From assembly GCA_959347315.1 (NCBI GenBank), contig OY365815.1, positions 15,588,323-15,652,322 of the forward strand: 64,000 bases of DNA, read 5' to 3'. The stretch comes from Bimastos eiseni (Eukaryota > Annelida > Clitellata > Crassiclitellata > Lumbricidae). The notes beneath the pieces are model-generated. The model was not told where the DNA came from. It saw only the letters and a program-made list of their open reading frames with translations, and made no database searches. Numbering within the stretch: the stretch's first letter is position 1; each line of letters begins with the position of its first letter. The position numbers were made by a program, and so were the translations under genes. Of this stretch, positions 23,101 through 34,850 are shown piece after piece.

Positions 23101-23265
23101 GAACTGACTGGAAACAATCACAGACGACCTGAGATGTCTGGAGAGTGGAGATGTCATGGGACGAAAACGAGAAGGACCTGGACATGGACAGAGGAGACGA
23201 GTGGTGGAGGAGGAGATGCGTTGCTCGATATGAAGACCTACACGGGAAGGACTACGGTACTGAGT
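23101..23265 (+). CDS. Exon-like block in duplication copy B
   Basis: The frame MSWDENEKDLDMDRGDEWWR...VARYED aligns with copy A; the donor has become GTTAAG. Frame conservation despite many changes suggests a real exon, or a recent pseudogene of one. Confidence 0.35.
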
Positions 23266-23324
23266 TAAGTTTTAGAATTCTAAGCTACATAATTAATTGC
23301 TTTATACTACGTTAGATGAATGTG

Positions 23325-23557
23325 GGACGCGGTGGTGTAGCGATATACGTTCTATACCGTGTTAGTGGAAGGTCGCAGGTTCGAATCTACCTCAGCCACT
23401 CCGCAGTGACCCTGGTCACTGGACAAGTTGATTGCCCAGAATTGTCTGTGAGGAAGGAAGGCAATGGGAAATCACCTTACCCTTGTAAAACGTGGGTGGC
23501 ATATAAGCCAATTAATGATGGACCTGTCATTTAAAGGACTCATCATCATCATCATCA
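23325..23557 (+). mobile_element. tRNA-derived SINE with (ATC)n tail
   Basis: The tRNA-like head has an A-box-like TGGTGTAGCGATA (23333) and the B box GGTTCGAATCT (23378-23388). The body contains AGAATTGTCTGTGAGGAAGG and the tail is (ATC)n. A 5'-truncated relative lies at 20903-21118. Confidence 0.75.
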
Positions 23558-24479
23558 ACATCAGACTGTTTCATTACTTTCTATCTCCGTTCTCAGTGCA
23601 TTCTGTGTTTCTCACTTCCGTTTCACTGTCCTACTCTGAGTTTTTACTCTAGATCTCCTTTCTCATTTTCTTTTTTGTCTTATTCTTCACTTACTTTGGT
23701 CAGTTTCGGTATACGTTAGTTTCAGATCCGTCCCTGTATTCTGCCTTAATTAAGATTCTGATAATTGATTGTCTCCACAACGACCACAAGTGAACAAATA
23801 AGTTCCATCTAAATGCATAGACGAAAAGAAAATGGCGTACAGTATAAAAATTAGGCTGGTACATATAACTCCAATCGTAATCGTTAACTTCTCAAAACTT
23901 TTAAAGCGCCACTCGAAAGCCAAATTCAGGACACCAGCTTATTGAATGATTATGTTGCGTTCGGTCTGACGTGAGAAGATTAAGGTGTTCGAAGATAGTG
24001 TTGTATTCACCTCAGACCTGAGATCAACACAGAACTACCTTCCAATTGCTTGCTTAAGAAATGTGATGGGCCAAATGCGTCACATTTTCTCTGTAGGGCC
24101 CTGGCTTTGCATAATATTAAGTAGTTTACATTTGGGTAGTCCACTCATTACAAGTCTCTCAGGGAGTTCATTATTTCCCATTTTGACGTAGTACTCGTTA
24201 AACTGACGTAGTTGTCTGTGATTGAACGTTATTAGACGTTACAATCAGAGGGGTATAAGCAGATACTCTAAACAATATAGCCTACATTATGCTCTCAATC
24301 TCTCACTCACTTTAGCCGTACTTCTCGCTCATAAGTATGTACTGCCTCTGTTGCGTCCATATTATTTCAGGTTCGATCTTACTTTCAGTCTCATGTTTGT
24401 CGTACTTTTTCTCAACCAAACGGCATATTTTCTTCATCGCACTGTATGTTAACCAATTTCTCTCTGCGTAGGCCTATCT

Positions 24480-24760
24480 AATAATAATTTTCTCGATACA
24501 CTTGTCTATCTGTCATCCTATGTGCCTCCTTATCTATCATTTGATGTATAGATCTGTTTATTCATGTATTTATCAATTTATCTAATATTTCTTTCTCTAG
24601 TCTATCTAGATCTCTATCTGTGTATGTAAGCCTACCTATTGATCAATTCAGTTATCTATATGTGCATCAATTTATCTAGTTATAAATTCATATTTCTCCA
24701 TCTGTAATTTCTCTCTTTCTCTGCATTATCTATCTATCTCTATAGATGAAGACCATTTTG
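24480..24760. repeat. Degenerate (TATC)n tract
   Basis: Irregular TCTATC/TATCT sequence. The stretch 24100-25150 otherwise holds nothing recognisable. Confidence 0.7.
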
Positions 24761-25187
24761 TTCAATCGTGATTTTATTGTGTTAGGTCGGGAAGCACCTA
24801 GCTATGTTGAGTGTCTCTTGACGTTGTGCCATATAAATTTTACAATCACCGTTACTGCCATGCATTCTTGATGCACCTAGATCGATTATAACGGCTATCA
24901 CTCAACGCATTGGTCTACGGAAGCCTAAATATTAATTCGTCAGGCTCCATTGGCTATTGACCCGTTTGGATGCCAGAATAAGTAATGACCAGCCTATAGT
25001 CGTTGCTTTTCTTGCCTGGAATGATTGCCATGAAGAGATCAACGCTTTAGTGATATGTTAGATAATTTGCCTATATCTAGATTAGATTAAAATATAATTA
25101 AAAATGTGATCAGATTCTGACTACACTGATTAATTTCTTCAATCCAGATTGTGAAGGATTTCCTGTAGGCCTAGCATTCGAAGACTG

Positions 25188-26037
25188 ATGTCTTATTACT
25201 GCGACGGTGTTCCAACTTTGGATGATGTTACTGAAGAAGAAGAGGACGAAGAGATAGCTACAGAGGAGGAGGAGGAGGAAGATGAAGAGGGAAGCGGTGA
25301 AGATGAAGACTGGCCAGAACTATCAGCGTTACAAAAGAATATGTCACACGACGAGGAACCGGGGTGTGATGTACATCAGCAGGATCCGAAACAGGATCAA
25401 CATCGGCAGTCGCAGAATGCAGTCAACTCCAGCAGAGAAGAGCAAACATCTGCTCTAGGCGATATCAATACAAAGCTAGCTCCTTCTGAAACTACTTGGA
25501 ACCAACTTAAAGAGCATGGCACAGCCTGGAACCAGCATAAACCGTCTGAAACAACTTTGGACCAACTGGAATCACACGGAACCATTTGCAACCATCCGGA
25601 AGAGCCTGACACTTCAATCAGCAAACAAGAGAGACACAACCTTTCTAAATCACCAATAGCGACGCATCATGGAATCCACGGAAACCGAACGGATGACCCT
25701 GGAAAAACAAAAGCGATGACCAGTCGCAGAGTCAAGCTGCTTCCTTCTCCACGCGTCGGCGTTGCTCTTGATGATGGTCAGGGAGATCATCTCACCCCAA
25801 GAGCTCCGAGCCCGAGTCAGTTCATATGGCGACCCGTGATGCCTGGATACACCGTGACTCCCCCCTCAGGTCCTCTGGGATCGTCCACTGCTGGTCCGGT
25901 CGTCATTCAGAGAACCATTGAGGTGCATAGGTCCGTTGATCAGCCGGACGCCGTCGGTCTCAAGCAAGCGATACCTGCGATGCCTATGTACCTGGCAATC
26001 ATCTGCCTCGTTTTCAACGTTGTCTCACCTGGACTAG
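25188..26037 (+). CDS. STUM: STUM exon 1
   Basis: Open for 315 codons into the intron; the real exon ends CTA G|gtaact within PGLG. If read through, the extra tail would be a 31-residue hydrophilic alternative end at TAG 26133-26135. Confidence 0.9.
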
Positions 26038-27418
26038 GTAACTATATTAGTACACAACCACCACAGCATCAGTCAAAAGATCATCCTAACCAACAACACG
26101 GGGAACCCAAGACCATGACCAATTCAACGGCATAGCTAGCTATTCATGGGCCCAGGTACAGATGTCCCGCACGGGTCCTTGTAAAGTCCGTATACATATC
26201 CAATATTGTCATGGTTCTCATTAATTCATGCGTATCAGCAGCGTACGTACGCCATCCGCCACCCAGGTATAATGCCTAAATTCAGGTCTTAGGTTGCAGT
26301 CAGAAAATTGCGCGATCTTTCGGTATCACATATAATAAATCAACCATCAATAACTAGAATTAGTTATTCCGTACACTGCACTCATTGTAGGCCTATACTA
26401 GCACTAATGCTGTGCACTCTCAGTAGACCTACATATACTGTTTGTACACGGCCTGCCAAAGCGAGAAAATTACATTAATCTTGATATTTTAGCACGCAAT
26501 ACAAGTCCGTCCCTCCCCCCATAGAATAACCATGAATGCTGTAAGAATGAGATGGGTAAATTTCAATGTTATACGTTCAACCATTTATCAGTCGAATTGT
26601 ACTCATGGCACATCGCATACTTACGCCACTAGTGCTTAGAACAATGCCGTGACATAGACCTATGCTAAAAATCTAATGGTCTCTCTAGCCTTTTGTTCAA
26701 GATTGCCAATCATTTTCACGACTTTAATCATCATTGCACGCGCCTTCACAATTGATAGCAATGCAAGATCAGAAAGCATTGTGATATATCATAGTCTGGC
26801 TGATACTGTGTAGACTTGTTGCCCATTGTGCCGTATATACGTGTATGAGTGCATTTTTTACATCGTCTATGATCGAAGGTACGTTCGTTGCTGGTCTGAG
26901 CGTCCTGTTCTGTTCTCGTCCGAGACCACGTGGTACAACGATGTCGACCGTCATCTCAGTGAATACGTGGGTTGCCATCGTTCAACTCTTGTCGACGGTC
27001 CTTCTGCTCATCGGTTGGGCATGGAGCATCATCTGGGGAGTGGCCTTCTTGGTCATCTCAAGTAAGTATGACACGCTCTTAGGCGCTCGTTAATAAACTG
27101 GTCCCATATGAGCTTGGCTTTCAAGTTGCGCTTTATAAGTTTGGAGATTACGATTGCGATTAGGAATTTAGGAGACGCTTTTAATGGCGCTGTATTCAAT
27201 TTAATCTTACTGAGTAAGCCACGAGCTTTTAGAGTCCATAGCTTTCCATTCTACTGTCCAGGCTATGTTTCAAAGGACTCAGATGTCAAAAGCAGCGCAG
27301 ACATATCACCAAGTGCTAGCAACTAGCAAGGTCTCAAGTGATCGGCAGACTTCTTACGCCCTCCGCAGGCGGAATTTCAGATTGTGTCCTTAAATATGTC
27401 TAGCTACAGTCCCAGAGA

Positions 27419-27449
<31 letters not shown>

Positions 27450-27952
27450 TACAGCTTAATATAATGTTTGCTCATTTTGTCCATTGTGTTTCAGAGGAGT
27501 ATTATTATACTAGTGGAGGTAATTCTGAAGATCAAGAGAGGGAAAGTGATTCCTCTCGTACAGATGGTAGAGCTCCCTGCACCAGTACCACCACAACAAC
27601 TACAACCACCACTCGAGAAGAAACAACTACCACCTCCACCACGCACTCCCTACCATATACACCACCAGACATCTTCCTTCACCCAAGGGAAAACCACCCT
27701 CCAATAATCGTTCTCCACGAGGCTCCTCTGATGGTTCACCCACCGGACCTGGGTCACCGGTCCCCGTCCATCCAACGGCCAGCAACCCGTCGACAGCGGA
27801 TAGCACAGCGTAGGCACTGGACTGGCCTCATCCCCGAGGTCCTTCTCAGTCCAGAGACACTCGAGCACATCGTCATTCATAGCCGCATTGTACCTGAAGC
27901 AGATCAAGTGGCAAACATCGAGAAAGCCGAGAGAGACGCTAGACCAAGTTAG
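25188..27952 (+). CDS. STUM: STUM/SPEC3-family membrane protein, three exons, about 496 aa
   Basis: Exons 25188-26037, 26879-27061 and 27495-27952; both introns are phase 1. The start is the first Met after an in-frame TGA (TGA at about 25154). The N-terminal 260 residues are hydrophilic: an Asp/Glu-rich block near residues 12-42 and two imperfect repeats of PSETTWNQLKEHGTAWNQ near 98-140. Residues about 261-344 form the SPEC3/Stum domain: AIPAMPMYLAIICLVFNVV, PGLGTFVAGLSVLFCS, then two long hydrophobic stretches ending GWAWSIIWGVAFLVIS. The C-terminal 150 residues are Thr- and Pro-rich and probably cytoplasmic or disordered. Family knowledge: Drosophila Stum is needed for mechanosensation in proprioceptive neurons, and sea-urchin SPEC3 is expressed in ciliated ectoderm. 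A ciliary or sensory-cell role is inferred. Its neighbour SRD5A3 is convergent, 1.7 kb away. Confidence 0.92.
26879..27061 (+). CDS. STUM: STUM exon 2: core of the membrane domain
   Basis: Acceptor gatcgaag, donor A|gtaagt. Encodes TFVAGLSVLFCS, a short basic loop (RPRPRG), then VNTWVAIVQLLSTVLLLIGW and WSIIWG, the most conserved part of the family. Confidence 0.93.
27495..27952 (+). CDS. STUM: STUM exon 3: Thr/Pro-rich C-terminus
   Basis: Acceptor cattgtgtttcag. The phase gives KEYYYTSGG, then a run of Thr residues and a proline-rich tail ending ERDARPS and TAG. A second frame (27468-27707) is also open and proline-rich (PAPVPPQQLQPP). The frame chosen is the only one that fits the intron phase. 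Confidence 0.75.
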
Positions 27953-27999
27953 ACAAAGGCCTCAATGCCTGCTGCTCATTTCAGAATCGAAGGCCAGAT

Positions 28000-28335
28000 T
28001 GTACCAGATGACATCACATTACAATACCAGATGATATTACGTTACAATACCAGATGAAATTACATTACAATACCAGATGAAATTACATTACAATTCCAGA
28101 TGACATTACATTACAAAACCAGATAACATTACATTACCAGATAGCATTACATTACAATAAAAGATGCATTACATTACAATACCAGATGACATTATATTAC
28201 AATAAAAGATGACATTACATTACAATACTAGACGACTTTAAATTACAATACATGACGTTAAATTACCAGATGACACTACATTACAATACCAGATGACATT
28301 ACATTACATTACCAGATGACATTACATTGAAGTGG
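28000..28335. repeat. 23-bp-type tandem repeat downstream of STUM
   Basis: About 14 imperfect copies of 'taccagatgacattacattacaa', with deletions. It lies in the region between the convergent STUM and SRD5A3 genes and contains AATAAA at about 28156 and 28200 that could serve STUM. Confidence 0.85.
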
Positions 28336-29669
28336 ACCATATGTCATCCAGTTCAGCTCATTTGGACGAAATAGAATTCAATTCAGTGGCCAAATAGAAG
28401 CCAAATTTGCTGCACGCCTATCTCTCAATCTGCCAGTCTTTATCCAAAGCTTCAACGTATTTTCCCAGTTGTCAAGGTGTCTCAGAAGAGGAAAAGCTCC
28501 AAAGAGAGACACACCAATCAATGATGGCAAGAATAAACTGAAGACAAATCGTTGACAGATGTATATTGTTGTGCATTATTTTAAGCATTTGTAAAGCATC
28601 TCTTTTGTAGAGTGAATTGTTCAGATGCACTGCCAGTTCACAAGGTCTCGCAAGGACAAGTAGATTTTAAGAAAAGGGAAGGAGTTCGAGAGATTGCCAG
28701 GTAGAAGGCTCCAGTATCCCATTGCGGAAAGTAGGAGTAGATGAGTACACTTCCCTCTTTTCGACCTAATAGCCAGCAATGGACGAATTTCAAGGCCGTG
28801 GACCAATGCATCAATCACTTAAAGGCCAAGTTTTTAGGGCGGGCAGTTTTGCGAGAAACTGCTCTGTACCTCACCCACCTGCGACCAATGATAGCTGAGA
28901 CTCTGAGCATCCATGCCATCTGTCAGCTGTCGACGGGAATCCGCTTGTAAAACTCCTTGTCAATCAAACCTGAACTCATTGAGTGGGGCTAACTTTCCAG
29001 CTTACGATTTTCCAATTCAGTATATAGGGTCACGTATATGCAGCAAACTCATGCTTGTCACAACCAGCCGGCTCTCTACGCTCAAATTCACAATCATAAT
29101 ATCACCGACCAGGCGACTGTGTTTGTTGCTGAAAGAACACTATTTCATAGGACATAAGTTAAAAGAAAAACTCTGATTAAAAACTTCAACATTAATAAAC
29201 ATCAAAAGATGATTTTTAAAAATCAAGGTTACTAGTCCGGCAAAATCTTAATGTCTACGAGTACTAAACCTACCAGCAGAGCATACATGCAACCTACGAA
29301 TCAATGCGTCACAAACACTTTAACACACATTAAACAAATATAATGCAGTATTAGTATATGCTTATGCAGTATAAAAAAGGTGTCATCACAAATAATTATA
29401 CCAACCATTAATCAATTAAATTCAACTTCAGTAATAAATTGTCATCAATCGTTAATACTATACATCTTGTAATCATAAATGATAATGATAATTATTATGC
29501 CTTATTGCTTCCCGTTACGGTTTCTTTACAGTCACTTGATCATTGAATGCAAGTATAATGTTGCCACCATACCATAAGGATGCAAGTAAATGCCACTTTG
29601 AGGTGAGGAATGCAAGGGCAACATGTAAGTGATCATGCGCAAGGTATGGTCATTGGTCATGCCAGCATA

Positions 29670-29929
29670 TCAGAAAAGGTATGGTAACACCGCCCTGCGA
29701 TTGGGCGGATAGGACTTGAACTGTTGCTTATTCCAACAGTGAGTCATGTGACCAGCTACAAGCTGATTGGAGAGGACAAACACAAAGATGCCCAGTAGGG
29801 TCTTATGGAAGAATCCGGCCACGACAATGAACGCAACGTAGATGAGGATCTCCATGAAGAAATGCGGACACGAGACGTACTCGAACCATCCACCGCGCGG
29901 AATGGAATGCTCATAGTTGACCACATCAC
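29670..29929 (-). CDS. SRD5A3: SRD5A3 exon 5
   Basis: Acceptor tgtgtttgaag. Contains the signature IPRGGWFEYVSCPHFF and the terminal PPNRRAVLPYLF, then TGA at 29670-29672. Confidence 0.93.
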
Positions 29930-32900
29930 CTTCAAACACAAAACAGACCAACCTTCAAAATATACATGACACACATAGTCCTGTGTATGTATGCATGGAG
30001 ATATGTATGTAATGTATGTATGTATGTGTGTATGTATACAGGTATGTATGTATGTATGTATGTATGTATGTATGTATGCAGGTATGTATGCAGGTATGCA
30101 TGCAAGGCCTTCACGAAGATATCAGAGCATAGAAAACAACTATGGTTGTCTGTAATCAATCTATCCCTCCTCAATCACATATTCTTACCAGTCTTGTTCT
30201 TCCTGAGATTGGCAAAGACTACGTGAGCCTCATGATGATGATAACTTGACCACACAAACAGCAAGAGACCACAGACATGGTACCAGCGCACAGTCAAATG
30301 AACATTATCTGTGAAAACCAGAACAACATAACAGAAATATTTAACTGGGATGAACAACAGCAAAGTTTAATAAAAATTCCAATACTACCTACTCTTCTCA
30401 TAATAACTATCTGATCTTTATTCAATTGACTGGTATCTGCCTGGTATAAAGCATCTAAATAAAACCTAGTGCTTTATTTTATCACAAGCCAGTGTTACAT
30501 CTGCATCACACTGCAAAACCAACTTAAGCACATTATACACTATCAGCTGAATTTAGGACAGGACAAGAACACTATATATTAATGATCTTGTATTTGTATT
30601 TAAGTCACAAGATTTGATCTTGTATTTGTATTTAAGTCACAACACTTTAGATGTGTTACACAGCTGCATTTCAATGCCTTAGAAAAGATATACAATAAAT
30701 ATACCACTATTAAATATATAAGAAATATACCACTATTGCTTATATATATATATAATATATTATGGGCAATATCATGTACTGCCCAAATAACAAGGAAATA
30801 CCACAATAACAGCAACATGTCCCCATTTGTTCCGATTGCGTTATATCAAAGCTCACAAACAAGTGAACATCATTTTTGCTAAATTATTCAATAAACTTAC
30901 ATATATAAATGTTGAATCTTTAAAACAAATAAACACCAATTGACTTAAATGTTATTTAAGTTCTTCGGCATATTTGGTATATCGTGAGATGCTGTCCATC
31001 ATCAGAACCCATCATTACCGAATCAGATGCCAAACTCCTTTCAATGATGGCAATAATGTAGCCACATCACTTCTTGAATCACACATTATGTACCCAATCT
31101 CATTTGAATCAGCCAATAACAATGCCAATGAGCTTACCACGAAATATCACATTATCAGAAGAATACGAAGCCAAATATTTGCCCAATTTCCTTGAAATTA
31201 TGATATTGTACTGAAATCAATGCATGATTTTACATACAAAACAAACAATACACGGTTCGAATATGGATCCTGCAAATATTGCATCCAAATACTTGGATTC
31301 AGTACTAGGTGGGATAGGTCAACCTGGTTGAACCCTAGCATATGCATATATTTATATAGGGTCTTAATCCATTGGAAAACAACACCTGTTAGAGGTCAAC
31401 CCGGAATATTGACCTGAGGTGGGTGCAGGCGCTTCCACTAGGATTGCAATAGAGAACGTTGAGTAGAGGATGACTCCAAGCATGAAGTGAAATATGTTCA
31501 TTGTGCTTTTGGAGTAGACGCTGATGAAGACGCACTCGAGCAGACGGCGAACGTTCTGCGTGAACATCATACCAACGAGAAGAATGGCTGACAGCGCATC
31601 TAAAACACACCCCATTGTCCATGTAATGTACACCAAAAATAAATATCAAGAACAATGAAATGACATTCAGGGAGGTGAAAATGGCAGGTTAAGCAGTTGT
31701 ACGTAATCGCAACCATCGTAATTAGATTTCTTCAGCATGAGCAAGCCTAAGTGTGGATAACAGCTCATTAAATAGAAGAACTTTGCCAACACAACTCGAA
31801 GACTATTCCACATGACAAGCAGGTACACTGATAGTTGGAAAGATACGGTGGACGGTGTTTGGAACGTGAGTGGTAAGGAAGTTAAGAGGGAAAGGATCTT
31901 TAAAAACTATTGCTTTCCATTCCAGTGCAGAAATTGCAAGAGCAGCAGAATTGGTGAGCCTGCAGTTTGGGTAAAACAGTTGTCAATTCTAAGGGGCGTC
32001 AAATCCAAAGAGATTCGGTTATCATATATACTATACTGGTGTAAAAAAGTCAAAATACGAGGTTCCCTTACTCTCTAAACACCACACTTGCTGTTTGGCA
32101 GCCCAACAGCTGCTTTAGCCATTATAACTTTCAAAAGTGCAACTTCAGTTGGACTACTGCATTATAAAAATAGAACAAATGATATATAGAAACTTTTTCC
32201 ATGGCACACCTGTAGAAGTCTCGTTGTTCGACGTCACAAAAGCCAGAATCTGCTGAACGAATTGAGGAAGGGGTCGATGATTTAGGTATGCATCAGAGAT
32301 GAGGAACACAACTCCACCATTGACAAATGCCCCGAGTAAGTAAAAATACGTAAACCAACTGCAGATACAAACAATAATAAAAATGATCACTTAACAAATG
32401 AAAAATTGTACACACCAAACTGTACTGCCTAGACTCATTGGCAACATCAGGGTGCATGTATTGTATATATCTTTGGATATACTGTGGCGGCTGGAACAAT
32501 GTTTTCTAATGACGATACGAACCCTAATTCTCACCCTAACCTACCCTCAAGACGTCAATGAACCAGCCCCGTTCGACTTTCACGACACTCGGTATAAATA
32601 CAAACAATAATACTTCACTTTCGCCAACTTATTGAAAACCTACATATACATGATTTATTTTAAGAAAACACTACATTGTGACCAACCACTACAGCCTTCT
32701 TGCAGCCATTTACCTATCCGACCCGTAGATCTTGACCTGGAACCGAATCTGACTTCAACTCTCTAAGTGCAAATGAGGATACTGACTACTGACTACTGAT
32801 TTTAACTCATTGGGCACTGTAGAAATCTCTAAACTACGACACCATAATTTGACTTTACAGCATCACATGTGCTGTTAGTTATACCTGGACTGAATTAAAA

Positions 32901-33407
32901 ACCAGTTACAAGTTTTGGTGCCACAAGGCTCTTCTGGAAATAAATGGGGCAATCCATGAGCTTCTAACGGGTGCAAACAGTGTAGCAACCACTACCATGC
33001 AACATGACACGTTTGGTAACAGAGGTTTTTTTCTATATTGTTTCTGGTGTTAGTTCTGTATTTTCAGCAGTCTAGTACATTTGCATATCTACGAACACGA
33101 TCCTGCTAGAACCTCTAGATCGCACTTCTGAAAGGGCATTAGCAATAACGCTATTTCGTCAAAGGGCAAAAACTGTCACGTGTAAAACCTGTATATGTAT
33201 CCATGTCGTTCTACCGGTGTCGTACCTTTTCGGAATTTCGATCAGTTGTATAACAGACCATTTTGTCCGTTTTCCTCTGACTTTTCCGTAGAAGAGAAGG
33301 TCAATAAAGGCTTGTGGCAAATGGGATTGAAGCTTAGTCAAAACGGCAGCAAAAACAATCGCTAAACCCGTAAACGTCCAAAACCCAATCAACAACCACG
33401 ACGCCAT
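29670..33407 (-). CDS. SRD5A3: SRD5A3, polyprenol/dolichol-pathway 5-alpha-reductase-family enzyme, five exons, 298 aa
   Basis: Exons (minus strand) 33226-33407, 32210-32358, 31414-31599, 30189-30308 and 29670-29929; all junctions are in phase. The start ATG sits in AAGATGGCGTCG. The protein has a hydrophobic N-terminus (MASWLLIGFWTFTGLAIVFA), EIPKSWFTYFYLLGAFVNGG, then FTQNVRRLLECVFISVYS, VWSSYHHHEAHVVFANLRKN, and IPRGGWFEYVSCPHFFMEIL, and ends YPPNRRAVLPYLF. These are the family's C-terminal NADPH-binding and catalytic landmarks. Length is close to the human 318 aa. Family knowledge: the enzyme is an ER multi-pass protein required to convert polyprenol-type lipids to dolichol for N-glycosylation. 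Position tail-to-tail with STUM has no functional implication. Confidence 0.93.
30189..30308 (-). CDS. SRD5A3: SRD5A3 exon 4
   Basis: Acceptor ggttttcacag, donor G|gtaaga. Encodes LLLFVWSSYHHHEAHVVFAN and LRKNKTG, near-identical in pattern to the vertebrate protein. Confidence 0.93.
31414..31599 (-). CDS. SRD5A3: SRD5A3 exon 3
   Basis: Acceptor gtgtgttttag, donor G|gtcaat. Encodes the Q-x-x-R-R-L-x-E helix (TQNVRRLLECVFISVYSKS), a hallmark of the steroid 5-alpha-reductase fold. Confidence 0.92.
32210..32358 (-). CDS. SRD5A3: SRD5A3 exon 2
   Basis: Acceptor gtatctgcag, donor G|gtgtgc. Encodes WFTYFYLLGAFVNGGVVFLI and then the loop to NNETST. Confidence 0.88.
33226..33407 (-). CDS. SRD5A3: SRD5A3 exon 1
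   Basis: Starts ATGGCGTCGTGG and ends CCGAAAAG|gtacga. Covers the first membrane segment. A nine-base-earlier TTG is open in frame, but ATG in a YY1-like AAGATGGCG context is the better start. Confidence 0.9.
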
Positions 33408-34334
33408 CTTTGACAATGCGATAGCGCGAATCAGATGCGAATCAGCGGAATCACATCAGATGCGAATCTGAGAGGAGTTGTAGGCCTATTTAGCTATTTA
33501 TAACACAGAGTCGCCTATCAATGGTTGTGCCCCTCCGAATACAAATAACATCGGGTGCTGTCAGTGTAATGACACATAAAAAGCTACTTCACCCTTATTT
33601 TTCCCACGGAGCATGATGGGAAAGGTCACAGGTCACCGTTTATAAACATCATTAATAATGTCCGAAAGGTTAGTTTATAGATATAATAACGGGTTAGTTA
33701 GACGTATCGCTGTGAATGGATGATTTTGGTCGATGGAAAGTAGACTAGTTGATTTTATAGAAACTTATAAAAGAAAATAATGGACTAAATAAGGTACGAC
33801 ATAATTATAAAGTGTAACGTGAACTCGTGGCTCTTGCGTTTGCTATTCATCGGTAGCAATTGCGCTGCAATTGAAGTTATTGAACGTCTTTAAAACGGTG
33901 GCCAGTCACACGCTATCTGGAGAGCGACAGATCGAGTTGTGTGACGATCGACGTTGAGGTTCAAATATACAGTGCATTGTTCAGCTTTTGGATAAGTCAA
34001 AAAATGTTTATGGCTTCAAGATAAACATATTTCAAGAATTTTCACTCAGCGTATTGATTTAATTAAATTAAAGTAATGGATAACACGCTGGGGCGCAGAG
34101 CTGAGTACCCGGGTTCGATGCCCGTAGGTCTAAACCTATATAGGCCTACTGGCTGTGTTGGTTAAATTAAATTAAACTAGATGTGGTTGCATGTCGACAT
34201 CATTCGTTCATACTGTGTCTGTAGGCCTAGGCCTAACCCTGTTATTGCGTTGTTGTCAGTTTGAAAAATAAACGGAAATATTATGCCTAAATTATAAGTG
34301 GGAGCATGTGAATGTAGGCTAATGTAGCCTAAAT

Positions 34335-34850
34335 CTTCGAAAATTTCTTAACGCCCACAAAAGCCAAGTCAGGGAGACCAGCTTATTCACCAGCGCTGTA
34401 TTCCAAATCAGCCCTCTAATTTCTTTCTGGTACCAGGTCTAAATCCGGCGGGAAATTAGGACTATAATTTATTAGCTATACTGGTGTTCGGAGCCTGTTC
34501 CGCCTCTTTGGAACAAACTTCCTCCAGCATTAAGAAAAATATCAGATCCATCGTATACGGACTCACCAAAGCCTCATCTTTTGCCATTTCACCGCGTAGG
34601 CCTACAGGTTTTCCACTCAAAACTGAAAACATTGCTTTTTCCCAAATCGTATCCTGAACCCTCCTCTTCGCCCTCTCTGCCTCCCTGTTTCAACTCCAGA
34701 CACCATGCATCCACCTTAACCGTCTGACTCTCTGTATTTTACTCTGTATGTCTATCTATTTTTCTGAGTAAGCGCCCGTGAATAAGCTGGTTACCGCGAC
34801 TTTTGTGGGCGCTGTGAAAATGTTGAGATTACGATTAACTTTTTGACTAA
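34335..34850. mobile_element. Element with about 45-bp inverted ends (CCAGCTTATTCAC family)
   Basis: ACGCCCACAAAAGCC...ACCAGCTTATTCACCAGCGCT near 34350-34397 is inverted as GCGCCCGTGAATAAGCTGGT...ACTTTTGTGGGCGCT near 34785-34830. It encloses the LINE scrap at 34480. Confidence 0.6.
34480..34690 (+). mobile_element. CR1/L2-like LINE C-terminal scrap
   Basis: The frame gives PLWNKLPPALRKISDPS and then FHSKLKTLLF, the 'LWN.LP...KS.LKT.LF' end of CR1/L2 RT proteins. A similar weaker scrap lies at 35690-35790. Confidence 0.55.

Larger units (their letters stand above)
19850..24100. repeat. Segmental tandem duplication, two diverged copies
   Basis: Copy A (about 19850-21600) and copy B (about 21740-24060) share blocks in order: CATCCATGACTG...CCTCTGAGGTC; CAGGCAATTTGAGCTTCAGA; GGTTAGTTTCAGTTTTTA; CCCTATTTTCTCT...GCCCAAAATKTTGTC; a probable exon; and AATCGTAATCGT...AACTTCTCAAAACTT. 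Copy B also carries two MITEs and a 48-bp repeat; both copies have SINE insertions. Confidence 0.8.
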
